Part shown: positions 46,497 through 54,941 of the stretch, in pieces | How the letters are laid out: each line of letters starts with the position of its first letter | Numbering within the stretch: the first letter of the stretch is position 1 | NCBI GenBank assembly: GCA_020632925.1 | Contig: JACKER010000027.1 | Location: 27,630 to 91,629, forward strand | Length of the DNA: 64,000 nt | Source: Alphaproteobacteria bacterium | GTDB taxonomy: Bacteria; Myxococcota_A; UBA796; GCA-2862545 | Direction: 5' to 3' | Translations under genes and position numbers: made by a program | Notes under the pieces: generated by a model | Databases searched by the model: none | Told to the model about the DNA's origin: nothing | What the model saw: only the letters and a program-made list of their open reading frames with translations

Positions 46497-47788
46497 ACGC
46501 CGTGGCCCAGCTGCGGCGTCGGCGGTGGGCGATGCTGCTGGCGCTCGCGCTGTCGGCGTCGACGCTGCTCCTGGAGCCCTTCGGAGAGCCTCCCCCGCTC
46601 TGGCTCTGGGGGGCGCCCGTGATCGCGCTCCTCGGGGTCTTCCTGCTGCCCATCTGGTCCCGGGGCGAGTCGATGCTCCCCACGCTGCCGACCACGAGCT
46701 TCGGGCTCGGCGGCTTCGTCCCGCCGCTGCATCCCCAGCGGGGCGGACTGGTCCTGGCCGTCGCTCCCGGCATCCCCACACCTGTCGTCAAGCGGGTGGT
46801 GGCGCTCGGCGGCGATCAGGTGGTGAGCACCTGGCAGGGGGTCACGGTCAATGGCAGGCCCCCCGTCGGCGCCAGGCTCGCCGCGGACACGGGTCGGCTC
46901 GATCTGCGCACCGGTCTGAGCTGGACCGTCCCCGAGCGACACGTGTTCCTGCTCGGCGACCAGATCGGGTCGATCGACAGCCGCGCGTTCGGTCCGATCC
47001 CGCTGTCCCAGGTGCTCGCCGTCTACTGGCCACTGGGTGGCTTCGGTCGCGGCACGCAGGTGGCCATCACGGGCGAGGACGCCGCGGACATCGAGCGGAT
47101 CCGCGCGGGTGGTGGAGAGGTGGTGCCGGTGCTGGAGCGGGTGCTGGCCTCGCCCGCCGTGCCGCCGGACCACCTCGCGGTCGTCCTCCGCTGGGGTCTG
47201 CGGGAGCTGGGCGACCGCGACCGGGAGCTCGCGCTGGTGCGACGGACGTTCGACGGCTCGACCGTGCCCGCCAACCGACTCCTGTTCGGGACGCTCCTCG
47301 CCACCCTGCTGTTCGAGGCCGGGCGGATCGGGGAGACGCTGGAGGTGACGACCCGCCTGGACCGCCTGGGCGAGGGGGAGAGCCATCGCTCGGCGTGCAC
47401 GCTGCACGCGACCAGCCTGGCGCGGCTCGGGCGGTACGAGGCTGCGCTCGACGAGGTCCGACGCCTCCGGGAGCGCTGGCCGACCGACGCTCACGGCGCC
47501 GAGCTGGCCTCGCTCGTCGGCCTGGGACGGCTGGACGAGGCGGAGCAGCGGATCCGACAGATCGGGGACTCGGAGTCGTGGGGTGGTGTCTGCTGGGAGC
47601 TGTGGTACCGCGGCTACGTGGCGGTGGCGCGCGGGCGGACGGAGGAGGGGGCGGCGCTCCTGGTCCGGGCGTTGCGAGCCGACTTCCCAGCCCCGGAGCT
47701 CGCTCGTACGGCGCCGCAGCTCGAGCCGCTGCGACGGGACCCGGCCTGGTCGATGGTCGAGGCGGCGTTGGCCGAGCGGTCCGCGTGA
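46493..47788 (+). CDS. lepB: signal peptidase I fused to a TPR-like domain
   Basis: 431 residues from GTG 46493, overlapping the previous stop. Two membrane helices (~13-27 and ~38-54) precede a type I signal peptidase core: GESMLPTLP with catalytic Ser60, VVKRVVALGGD with catalytic Lys100, and LLGDQIGSIDSRAFGPIP. From ~210 on, paired helices (LLFGTLLATLLFEAGRIGETLEV, ALDEVRRLRERWP, EEGAALLVRALRADF) form a TPR-like region absent from ordinary signal peptidases. Its place between lipid-type radical SAM genes and a Nudix gene suggests a dedicated rather than housekeeping role. Confidence 0.85.
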   Translation: MNAVAQLRRRRWAMLLALALSASTLLLEPFGEPPPLWLWGAPVIALLGVFLLPIWSRGESMLPTLPTTSFGLGGFVPPLHPQRGGLVLAVAPGIPTPVVKRVVALGGDQVVSTWQGVTVNGRPPVGARLAADTGRLDLRTGLSWTVPERHVFLLGDQIGSIDSRAFGPIPLSQVLAVYWPLGGFGRGTQVAITGEDAADIERIRAGGGEVVPVLERVLASPAVPPDHLAVVLRWGLRELGDRDRELALVRRTFDGSTVPANRLLFGTLLATLLFEAGRIGETLEVTTRLDRLGEGESHRSACTLHATSLARLGRYEAALDEVRRLRERWPTDAHGAELASLVGLGRLDEAEQRIRQIGDSESWGGVCWELWYRGYVAVARGRTEEGAALLVRALRADFPAPELARTAPQLEPLRRDPAWSMVEAALAERSA

Positions 47789-48294
47789 GGCCGCGGTGGG
47801 CCGCGGTCGCCCTCGTGCTCCGGGACGGGGACGTGCTCCTGGTGCGCCGTGCCGCGCGCCCCGGCGACCCCTGGTCGGGGGACTGGGCCTTCCCCGGGGG
47901 CTTCGGTCACGCCGAGGACCGCGACCCGCCGGCGACCGCCCGCCGGGAGACCGAGGAGGAGGTGGGCCTGCGGCTGGGTCCCGATCGGGGCCGGTTGCCC
48001 GCGCGGTGGATCGTGGATCCCTGGCGCCGTCGGCCGGTGCGCCTCGTGCCGGTCCTCTTCCGCGCGCCGCGGGGGGAGCCACACCCCGACCCGGCGGAGG
48101 TGGCGGAGGCGCGGTGGGTGCCGCTGAGCGTGCTCCAGGACCCCACCCGCCGCGGTCACCAGTGGCGTCTGGTGAGGGGCGTGCTGCCCTGGCGGGCGGA
48201 CGTGCGGCGGCTCGACGACGGGGTGGTGTGGGGGCTGACGGGACGGATGCTCGACGACCTCCGCGCCACCGCTGCTGTCGTCGAGCTCACCTGA
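47785..48294 (+). CDS. Nudix hydrolase, CoA-pyrophosphatase-like box
   Basis: 169 residues from GTG 47785, overlapping the previous stop (GTGA). The Nudix box reads FPGGFGHAEDRDPPATARRETEEEVGL in register: GG, then the acidic cluster, then RETEEEVG. Spacing between the first Glu and RE is longer than the standard box and closer to NudL-type CoA diphosphatases. It would cleave a nucleotide diphosphate linked to another group; the substrate is not determined. Last gene of the four-gene overlapping operon; it converges on the next gene with a 6-base gap. Confidence 0.85.
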   Translation: MRPRWAAVALVLRDGDVLLVRRAARPGDPWSGDWAFPGGFGHAEDRDPPATARRETEEEVGLRLGPDRGRLPARWIVDPWRRRPVRLVPVLFRAPRGEPHPDPAEVAEARWVPLSVLQDPTRRGHQWRLVRGVLPWRADVRRLDDGVVWGLTGRMLDDLRATAAVVELT

Positions 48295-48300
48295 CCGGGA

Positions 48301-49056
48301 TCAGGGCTCGCGGCAGGCCCCCTCGTCACAGATGCGGTCGCCCTTGCAGTCCGTGTCCTTCGTGCAGCCCGGGGTCGGTGCAAGCGTGGTCGACGGCGCG
48401 ATCAGGTGCGCCGCTCCCTCACCGCCCGGAGCGATCAGCGCGGCCATGGTCGCTGCGATGCCGTCCTCGACCGCCGCCGTCCAGAGCATGGCGCCGCCGC
48501 CCTTGCCGTACCACTCCCTGGCGCGCTGGCGGAGGTCGGCGACCGGACGCAACGCCGTGTTCGACGTGTCCTGGTCCGCGAGGTGCACGCTCGCCGTCCA
48601 CAGCGGGGTCGCGTCGCCCGGAGCGGTCGCGGTGATCACGAGATCCACGGTCAGCTTGCGGCTGCCCCACGAGGAGATGTCCACGCCCCAGCGGCTCACC
48701 GCCGGCACGAGGACCAGGTCGGTGTCGGACGTGGAGACCGCCGCAGCGTCGGTGATCAGCCGCGCGTCGTGGCCGACGGCGTCGAGTTGTTGCTCCAGCG
48801 CCTGGCCGAGCAGCTCACCGAGCGCCTGCTCGCCATGGAGCTGGAACGGGTTGCCCCATCCGCCGCGCACCACCCCCATCCACGCCAGGTCCTCTGGTGT
48901 TCCGCCGCGCGCCTGGGTGCGGCTGTCGGTGAACGGAGCGATCGCGATCCGCAGTGGCGCCGCCGCGCGCTGCTCGGTCGGATCGAGGTGGCAACACGCG
49001 ATCGCCTCCACGTGATAGGCGAGCGCCGGCGTCGCCAGCGCCATCATCCAGGTCAT
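48301..49056 (-). CDS. secreted hypothetical protein with Cys-rich tail
   Basis: 251 residues from ATG 49056. The signal peptide MTWMMALATPALAYHVEA is followed by a domain of alternating strands and helices (LRIAIAPFTDSRTQ..., DTDLVLVPAVSRWGV, KLTVDLVITATAPG), a layout reminiscent of small periplasmic nucleotide-free GNA1162 or CsgG-like domains. The last ~25 residues hold a Cys-rich EB-like motif (PGCTKDTDCKGDRICDEGACRE) common in myxobacterial exported proteins. It lies 22 bases after the ferritin-like lipoprotein gene and is probably co-transcribed with it. Confidence 0.7.
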   Translation of the reverse strand: MTWMMALATPALAYHVEAIACCHLDPTEQRAAAPLRIAIAPFTDSRTQARGGTPEDLAWMGVVRGGWGNPFQLHGEQALGELLGQALEQQLDAVGHDARLITDAAAVSTSDTDLVLVPAVSRWGVDISSWGSRKLTVDLVITATAPGDATPLWTASVHLADQDTSNTALRPVADLRQRAREWYGKGGGAMLWTAAVEDGIAATMAALIAPGGEGAAHLIAPSTTLAPTPGCTKDTDCKGDRICDEGACREP

Positions 49057-49078
49057 CGGTCGTTCTCTCCCTGTCTGG

Positions 49079-50137
49079 TCAGCAGAGCTCGTCGGTCGAC
49101 GGCGCGATCACACCCGTCGCGACCCGCGCGAGCGCCTCGCGGACCACCGCGTCGCTCGGGATCCCGTGCGCCATGAGGGTCGGGTTGGTCGCGCGCGGGG
49201 GCGGGGCGGTCGCCACCGTTCGGCGGGCCTCGCGACGGACCGCGCGCTTCACCCGCTCGCCGCCCTGCGCCTGCGCCCAGGCGACGATGTCCCACGCGAG
49301 CTGGGCGTGCTCGGACTCGTCGCGCAGGATGCCCGTGATCACGTCGCGCACGACGGGGTCGGTGGCACCCCGGAGCTGCGCGGCTGCGAGTGCTACCGAC
49401 AGCGTCTCGCCCACGCAGCCCTCGCGCCAGCTCTCGACCGCCAGGCGGGTCAGCGTGCGGCGGCCGCGGCGCGCGGGCATCGGCAGCGGTCCCGGGCCGA
49501 TCTCGCGCCCCGCGTAGGCCGAGGCGAGCGCGAAGCAGCGCGCGGCGTGCCGGATCTCGTCCTGCAGGGCGATGGAGGCGCGATCGACGAGCTCGGCGGT
49601 CGCCCCGAGCTCGAGCAGGTCGAGCACCAGGCGGGCGAAGGCCGCGACGGACGCGTGCTCGAGGAGGCCCTGCTCCTGCCAGGCGTCGGCGAGCGCCGCC
49701 CGGTCCTCGTCGGAGAGCTTGCGCAGGCTCGGGCGGTCGTCCGTCGTCCAGTCCTCGCCGGTGGGCTCGGCCGTGACCATCCGACCGTCGTCCATGAGCG
49801 GTCGGCCGATCGTGCAGCCCGAGTTCTTCAGCTCCTTCATCGTCGCGCGGTAGCAGCACTGCCGCTGGACCTCGCCCGTCGTGCCCGTGTCGTCGACCGG
49901 GTGCGTGTCCCCGTCCGGGTCGAAGATCACGAGATCGTCACTCACCAGTCCACGGGTGGAGAGCACCTTCTGGACCGGGGTGGTGCAGGTCGTGGTCCCG
50001 ACGAGCGCGTCGGAAGCGTCCTGCTCGCTCGGGCAGCTCTCCTCCTCGGCGACCGTGAGGCAGGCCGTGCCGTCGATGGTCGAGCAACCCGTGAGAATGG
50101 CCGCCACCGCCAGCTGCAGGCGCGCCGAGACCGTCAT
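49079..50137 (-). CDS. lipoprotein with ferritin-like di-iron domain
   Basis: 352 residues from ATG 50137. The leader ends in AAILTGCSTI, a lipobox. An N-terminal Cys-rich domain (to ~120) precedes a four-helix bundle with LLEHASVAAFARL, LQDEIRHAARC, CVGETLSVALAA and ILRDESEHAQLAWD: two ExxH motifs with partner Glu residues, the ligand set of ferritin-like di-iron proteins. The related family in myxobacteria is annotated only as ferritin-like; iron handling or an oxidase reaction in the envelope is possible. Confidence 0.78.
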   Translation of the reverse strand: MTVSARLQLAVAAILTGCSTIDGTACLTVAEEESCPSEQDASDALVGTTTCTTPVQKVLSTRGLVSDDLVIFDPDGDTHPVDDTGTTGEVQRQCCYRATMKELKNSGCTIGRPLMDDGRMVTAEPTGEDWTTDDRPSLRKLSDEDRAALADAWQEQGLLEHASVAAFARLVLDLLELGATAELVDRASIALQDEIRHAARCFALASAYAGREIGPGPLPMPARRGRRTLTRLAVESWREGCVGETLSVALAAAQLRGATDPVVRDVITGILRDESEHAQLAWDIVAWAQAQGGERVKRAVRREARRTVATAPPPRATNPTLMAHGIPSDAVVREALARVATGVIAPSTDELC

Positions 50138-50188
50138 CTCCCCTCCGCGGGGGTACCATAGCGCGCCGAACCGGCCGGGGGAGGGGAC

Positions 50189-50917
50189 GTGCAGGACCGC
50201 GTGGTGCTGGTGACGGGGGGCAGCCGCGGGCTCGGTCGGGCGATCGCGCTGGCGGCCGCCCGCCGCGGAGCGAAGGTGGCGTTCACCTGGACGCGCGACG
50301 AGAGCGCCGCCGAGAGCACGCTGGCCGAGCTGCGCGCGATCGGCGAGGCCCACGCGTTCCAGGTGTCGGTCACCGACGCTGCGGGCACGGCCGCCATGCT
50401 GAAGGCGCTCGAGGCGGGTCCCGGTCCCGTCGACGCGCTCGTGAACAACGCGGCGATCAGCCAGAACCTGCCGCTGCCGCTGCTCGAGGAGGACGACTTC
50501 GACAAGGTGATGGACGTGAACGTCAAGGGGACGTACCTCACGTCGCGCGCCGTCGCTCGCACGATGATCCGCCGCAAGCAGGGGGTCATCCTGAACATCG
50601 GGTCGCTGGCGGGCGAGCGCATCCTCGACGCCCCCGTCCACTACTGCGCCAGCAAGGCGGCCGTGTCCGGGCTGACCCGTGGGCTGGCCAAGGAGCTGTC
50701 GCGGCACGGCATCCGCGTCCTCTGCCTCGCGCCCGGGCTGCTCGAGGACGGGCTCGGGCGCAACGTCCCCGAGCACCGGCTCGCCGACTACCTCGGCCAC
50801 TGCGCGCTCGGGCGGGTGGGGCGGCTCGACGAGATCGGCGAGCTCGCGGTGTGGCTGCTGTCCGACGCCTCGGCGCTCGCGAACGGCGCGACGCTGCTCG
50901 CCGACGGGGGGCTGTGA
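50189..50917 (+). CDS. fabG: FabG-like 3-oxoacyl-ACP reductase (SDR)
   Basis: 242 residues from GTG 50189 with GGGAGGGGA upstream. Classical SDR: nucleotide-binding VTGGSRGLGRAIA, NNAAI, catalytic Ser139 (ILNIGSLAG), Tyr152 and Lys156 (HYCASK), and the C-terminal ADGGL. The length and overall sequence are FabG-like, so an NADPH-dependent 3-oxoacyl reductase is the best guess, though a stand-alone role outside fatty acid synthesis is possible. Its stop overlaps the next gene by one base. Confidence 0.85.
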   Translation: MQDRVVLVTGGSRGLGRAIALAAARRGAKVAFTWTRDESAAESTLAELRAIGEAHAFQVSVTDAAGTAAMLKALEAGPGPVDALVNNAAISQNLPLPLLEEDDFDKVMDVNVKGTYLTSRAVARTMIRRKQGVILNIGSLAGERILDAPVHYCASKAAVSGLTRGLAKELSRHGIRVLCLAPGLLEDGLGRNVPEHRLADYLGHCALGRVGRLDEIGELAVWLLSDASALANGATLLADGGL

Positions 50918-51567
50918 TGCGGGTGGTGATGACCGGGGGCACGGGCCGACTGGGGAGCGCTGTCCTGCGCGAGCTCGTGTCCCGCGGGGCGGTCGTGGGC
51001 TCGACCTACGTGAGCGGCGCCACCGAGGGGCTGCCCGCCACGTTCCGGAAGGTGGACCTCGCGGACGCCGCCGCCGTCGCTCCGGCCGTCCGCTCGTTGG
51101 CCGCGGAGCTCGGCGGCGTCGACGTCCTCCTGCACGCCGCGGGCCGCACCGACGGGGGCTTCGACGAGCTGTTCGCGGTCAACGTGCGCGCCGCCTGGCT
51201 GGCCATCGACGCGCTCCGCGGCGAGCTCGCCGGTGGGCAGGTCGCGCTGCTCGGGTCGATCGGCGCGCTCAAGGCGATGGAGACGCCGCCGTTGCTCACC
51301 GCGACCCACGGTGCGCTGCTGGGGCTGGCGCGGTCGCTCGGCAAGGAGCTCGGCGCCCAGGGGACGCGGGTGAACCTGCTCGCGCTCGGGCCGCTGACCG
51401 AGGGCTCGTCGTCGGCGATCTCGCCGCACCTGCGCACCGAGTACGCCAAGCACGCCTGTCTCCGACGCGAGGCCACGCCGGAGGAGGCAGGGGCGGCGAT
51501 CGCGAGCTTCGTCCTGTCCAACACCTACGTGACGGGCCAGGGCGTCGCGTTGGACGGAGGCCTGTGA
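50917..51567 (+). CDS. SDR-family protein lacking the catalytic Tyr/Lys pair
   Basis: 216 residues from ATG 50917, coupled to the FabG-like gene. It keeps the nucleotide-binding TGGTGRLGSAV, HAAGRT, NVRAAW, Ser in LLGSIG, and the C-terminal LDGGL. Where FabG has YxxxK, it has L-TAT-H (LLTATHGALLGLARS), so both catalytic residues are replaced. It probably works as a non-catalytic partner of the upstream protein in a heteromer, as in other FabG-type pairs, or binds cofactor only. A duplicate that has lost its function is the alternative. Confidence 0.75.
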   Translation: MRVVMTGGTGRLGSAVLRELVSRGAVVGSTYVSGATEGLPATFRKVDLADAAAVAPAVRSLAAELGGVDVLLHAAGRTDGGFDELFAVNVRAAWLAIDALRGELAGGQVALLGSIGALKAMETPPLLTATHGALLGLARSLGKELGAQGTRVNLLALGPLTEGSSSAISPHLRTEYAKHACLRREATPEEAGAAIASFVLSNTYVTGQGVALDGGL

Positions 51568-51571
51568 ACCG

Positions 51572-53080
51572 CTACGCGACCGCCGCTGCGGCGGACCGGC
51601 GGATCATCGCCAGCGCATCGTCGATGGTGGGTGGCGCGTCCAGCTCGGCCATCACGTCGTCGCGCTGGTAGAGCAGGGCGGCCTTCGCCTCGCCCTCGAC
51701 CCCGACCTTGGGCCCCAGGCCGCCCTCGACCTCGCCTTCCACCGTGAGCTCGGCGAGCACCAGGTCGACCGCCAGCGTGATCTGCGCCTGCTTCACGATC
51801 GCCTGGGCCTCACCGAGGTACGGGGCCAGGGCCTCCGAGACCGAGCCGGTCGCGAGCCAGGCCCAGACGTCGTGGAGCAGCGCCGACATGGCCCCATCGG
51901 CCGAGATCGACAGGCCGAGCTCGACCGTCCCCTCCGCGTCGATCTTCGCGGCCCCCAGGCTCATCCCCATCAGCGCCAGGTTCGCGCCCTCGAGCACCTT
52001 GTCCCAGAGCAGTGTCCCCGGGTGGACCATGACGCTGGCCTTCAGCGCGCTGTGGTTCGGGCCGAGCTCGAGCGTGGCGCCCACCCCCACCATCCCCACC
52101 TCGGCGTCCGCGCCGAGCACGACGTAGGGCGTGTGCAGCTCGGTGTCACCGTGCCCCAGCCAGGTGAACGGGACCACCAGCGCCGTGGCCTCGTGCAGGC
52201 GCGGCAGGTAGCCCGCCGCCAGGTTCACCGCGATCTCGGCCAGAGCCTCGGCCTCGGCCTCGATGCGGATCTCGCCGTCGCGCGTGCCGTCGGGAGCGGT
52301 GAGGTCGTCGAAGCTGACACCGACCGAGGCGTCGCCCGACATCTTTATCGCGTTGCTGATCTCCTGCCCGACCAGGCCGGCGGCGACCTCTCCCTTGGCC
52401 TCGGCGCCGGTCTGCACCTCGACGGACATCACGTACGGGAGCAGGTCCACGCCGTGGAGAGCAGAGGCGACGCCGTCGACGACTTGCGCCAGCCCCGTCG
52501 GCTGCACCTTCGCGCCGGACATCAGGCGGGCCCAGGGGAGCTTGAGACCGAACGAGCCCTCCACCTTCACCTCGGCTCCCACCTCGGCTTTGCCCTCCGC
52601 CATCGGCATCGCCAGTCCGATGGCCTCGGCCGCCCCGGCGGACAGGGAGCCCTCCACCTCGACGTCCCAGTACCCGCCACCGAGGTTGACGACGGTGACG
52701 CCGCCGCCGAGCTCGAAGGTCACCTGCATCGCGGCCCCGAGCGAGAGGGCGCCCTTGATGCCGGCCCCGGGCGGCACGATCAGGTCGAACCAGGTCACCA
52801 GCTCCTGGTCGATGCCCTCGTTGTCCAGCAGGTCGCGCAGCTCGTCGAACCCGAGGTCGCTCCCGAGGGCCGGCGCCAGCAGGTCGGAGTCGAGCAGGTC
52901 GCCCTGGGGGCCGGAGGACCAGGGTGCCAGCGCATCGTCCAACGTCGGTGCCTTGCCGAGCCCCAACCGCTCGGCCATCGCGGCGTTGCCCCAGGGCTGC
53001 TCGGTGACCACGGACGCGACGGACGGCCCCGTCTCCTGGTTCTCGTACTGCTGGCCCGCGACCTTCCTGTGCAACCCCAT
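51572..53080 (-). CDS. large hypothetical protein with amphipathic beta repeats
   Basis: 502 residues. The start chosen is ATG 53080 because GCGGAGGTCGCC precedes it; an ATG at 53107 gives nine more residues. The N-terminus MGLHRKVAGQQYENQE is polar without a signal peptide. Most of the protein is alternating short hydrophobic strands with Gly/Ala/Glu (GVTVVNLGGGYWDVEVEG, AEVGAEVKVEGSFGLKL), like a long beta-helix or barrel-like array. The C-terminal 30 residues are helical. No family recognised; an extracellular-contractile-injection cargo or structural protein was considered but cannot be shown. Confidence 0.65.
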   Translation of the reverse strand: MGLHRKVAGQQYENQETGPSVASVVTEQPWGNAAMAERLGLGKAPTLDDALAPWSSGPQGDLLDSDLLAPALGSDLGFDELRDLLDNEGIDQELVTWFDLIVPPGAGIKGALSLGAAMQVTFELGGGVTVVNLGGGYWDVEVEGSLSAGAAEAIGLAMPMAEGKAEVGAEVKVEGSFGLKLPWARLMSGAKVQPTGLAQVVDGVASALHGVDLLPYVMSVEVQTGAEAKGEVAAGLVGQEISNAIKMSGDASVGVSFDDLTAPDGTRDGEIRIEAEAEALAEIAVNLAAGYLPRLHEATALVVPFTWLGHGDTELHTPYVVLGADAEVGMVGVGATLELGPNHSALKASVMVHPGTLLWDKVLEGANLALMGMSLGAAKIDAEGTVELGLSISADGAMSALLHDVWAWLATGSVSEALAPYLGEAQAIVKQAQITLAVDLVLAELTVEGEVEGGLGPKVGVEGEAKAALLYQRDDVMAELDAPPTIDDALAMIRRSAAAAVA

Positions 53081-53211
53081 GGCGACCTCCGCTCGGGTCC
53101 CCTGCATGCGATGCCAACGGCGCGCGCAACGGTGATACGCCGAGAATCGTGGCTCGACCGACGGACGTCCGTCGGACCGACGGTCGTCGGGCCAGGCGGT
53201 TAGTCGTCGTC

Positions 53212-54564
53212 GTGCACGAGGCGACCCGTCGAACCGCCGATCACCTGAACCCCGCGCTGGTCGGGCTGCTCGGCACGCTGGGCTTCGGGCGGGTGTTCGT
53301 CTCGGCCGAGGGCGACCGCCTGGTGGACGCGGAGGGCCGGTCGTACCTCGATCTGCTCGCGGGCTTCGGCGCCGTCCCGCTCGGGCACAACCCGCCGCGG
53401 CTGGTCGAGGGCCTGCGGACGGCGGCGACCGAGGGCCTGCCCCACCTCGTGCACACGGGGCCTCCGGTCCGCGCCGCCTCGCTCGCCGAGGCGCTGGCGT
53501 CGCGCGTGCCCCAGCTGCCCGTCGCGATGCTGTCCCTGTCCGGCAGCGAGGCGGTGGAGTCGGCGCTCAAGCTCGCGCGGGCGGCGACCGGGCGACCCGG
53601 GCTGCTCGCGTGCGAGCTCGGGTTCCACGGCCTCGGGTGGGGCGCGCTCTCGGTCCTCGGCGTGCGTCGCTTCCGCGAGCCCCTCGAGCCCCTGCTGCCC
53701 GGGGCGCGCTTCGTGCCGTTCGGCGACGCCGACGCCGTGGAGCGGGCGCTGCGCGATCGCGACGTGGCCGCCTTCGTCGTCGAGCCGATCCAGGCCGAGG
53801 GCGGCGTCCGGATCCCGCCACCGGGCTACCTCGCGCGGGTCGCCGAGCTCTGCCGTCGCGCGGGGACCCTGCTCGTCGTGGACGAGGTGCAGACGGGGCT
53901 CGGCCGCTGCGGGGCGTTCTCGGTCGCGCTGGCCGACGGCGTCGTCCCTGACGTGCTCGTGCTGGGCAAGGCGCTCGGGGGCGGCCTGCTGCCCGTGTCG
54001 GCGGCGCTCACGACGCGGGCGCTGCACGAGCGCGCCTTCTCCGGCGAGCGCTTCGACCTGCACGGCAGCACCTACGGGACGTACGCGCTGGGCGCGTCGG
54101 TGGCGCTGGAGGTACTGGCGGCCGTGGACGAGCTCGGGCTCGCCCAGCGGTCCACCGCGCTCGGGGAGCGGCTGGTCCTCGCCCTTCGCGAACGGCTCGC
54201 GGGCCACCCCTTCGTGCGCGAGGTGCGTGGGCGCGGGCTGCTCGTCGGCATCGAGCTCGGGGCGACCGGCGCGCGGCTGGTGGACCGGCTGGCCCCTGGG
54301 CTCGTGGACACCGTCGCCGAGCGGGCCTTCGGCCAGTGGGTGGCGGCCGAGCTGCTGGAGGCCGGGATCCTGGTGCAGCCGGCGTCGCAGCGGTGGAACG
54401 TCGTGCGCCTCGAGCCTCCGCTCACGGTGGACGAGGGCGCGCTGCTCGCGGCGGTGGATACGATCGGGGAGGTGCTCGACCGTTACCGGGACCTGCGGAC
54501 GCTGCTGGCGGCGCTCACGGCGCGCCTCGGGGCCCAGTGGTGGAACGGCGGGGAGTTCCGGTGA
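53212..54564 (+). CDS. class III PLP-dependent aminotransferase
   Basis: 450 residues from GTG 53212; an upstream GTG at 53149 gives an Arg-rich extension that I reject. Family landmarks: LDLLAGFGAVPLGHNPP, SLSGSEAVESALKLAR, FHGLGWGALS, VVEPIQAEGG, VVDEVQTGLGRCG, and the PLP lysine in LGKALGGGLLPVSA. It transfers an amino group between an amine or amino acid and a keto acid, as in acetylornithine or putrescine aminotransferases. The substrate is unclear. It is the first gene of a GTGA-coupled run that continues with three lipoproteins. Confidence 0.85.
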   Translation: MHEATRRTADHLNPALVGLLGTLGFGRVFVSAEGDRLVDAEGRSYLDLLAGFGAVPLGHNPPRLVEGLRTAATEGLPHLVHTGPPVRAASLAEALASRVPQLPVAMLSLSGSEAVESALKLARAATGRPGLLACELGFHGLGWGALSVLGVRRFREPLEPLLPGARFVPFGDADAVERALRDRDVAAFVVEPIQAEGGVRIPPPGYLARVAELCRRAGTLLVVDEVQTGLGRCGAFSVALADGVVPDVLVLGKALGGGLLPVSAALTTRALHERAFSGERFDLHGSTYGTYALGASVALEVLAAVDELGLAQRSTALGERLVLALRERLAGHPFVREVRGRGLLVGIELGATGARLVDRLAPGLVDTVAERAFGQWVAAELLEAGILVQPASQRWNVVRLEPPLTVDEGALLAAVDTIGEVLDRYRDLRTLLAALTARLGAQWWNGGEFR

Positions 54565-54941
54565 TCGCATGGCTCCTGCTGGCCTGCGGCGCCGCCCCGA
54601 CCGAGCCCGTGCCCTGGATGGAGGCGGACGGACCGGGCACGCCGCTGACCGTCACCCCCGCGGGCCGTCGCGCTGCGGTCGGGGAGCGCGGGCTGCTGCG
54701 GCTGGAGCCAGGCCTCGAGCTCACGGCGGTCGTCTCGCGGCGCCGCGAGGGAGCCGACAGCGTGTCCTGGTTCGCGGACGTGGAGGGGGACCCGCTGGGG
54801 CGCGTGGGCCTCACGTTCGGCGCGCAGGGGATGGCGGGCACCCTGAACGCCCGAGGGAGGCGGTTCGAGCTGGTGAACCGGGACGGCCGGGTGCTGCTCG
54901 AGGAGCGCGCGATCGAGCCCGCGCGGTGTGACACCCCGTGA
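54561..54941 (+). CDS. small lipoprotein
   Basis: 126 residues from GTG 54561 (GTGA overlap with the aminotransferase stop). The leader is only MIAWLLLACGAA. The body is a small beta domain (TVTPAGRRAAVGERGLLRLEPG, GLELTAVVSRRREG, VGLTFGAQGMAG). Function unknown. Starts beginning GTG ATC GC recur in the next two genes. Confidence 0.7.
   Translation: MIAWLLLACGAAPTEPVPWMEADGPGTPLTVTPAGRRAAVGERGLLRLEPGLELTAVVSRRREGADSVSWFADVEGDPLGRVGLTFGAQGMAGTLNARGRRFELVNRDGRVLLEERAIEPARCDTP

Noticed and set aside
51572..53080. extracellular contractile injection component
   Set aside because: No sheath, tube, baseplate or spike genes are around. The beta-rich repeats are not specific.
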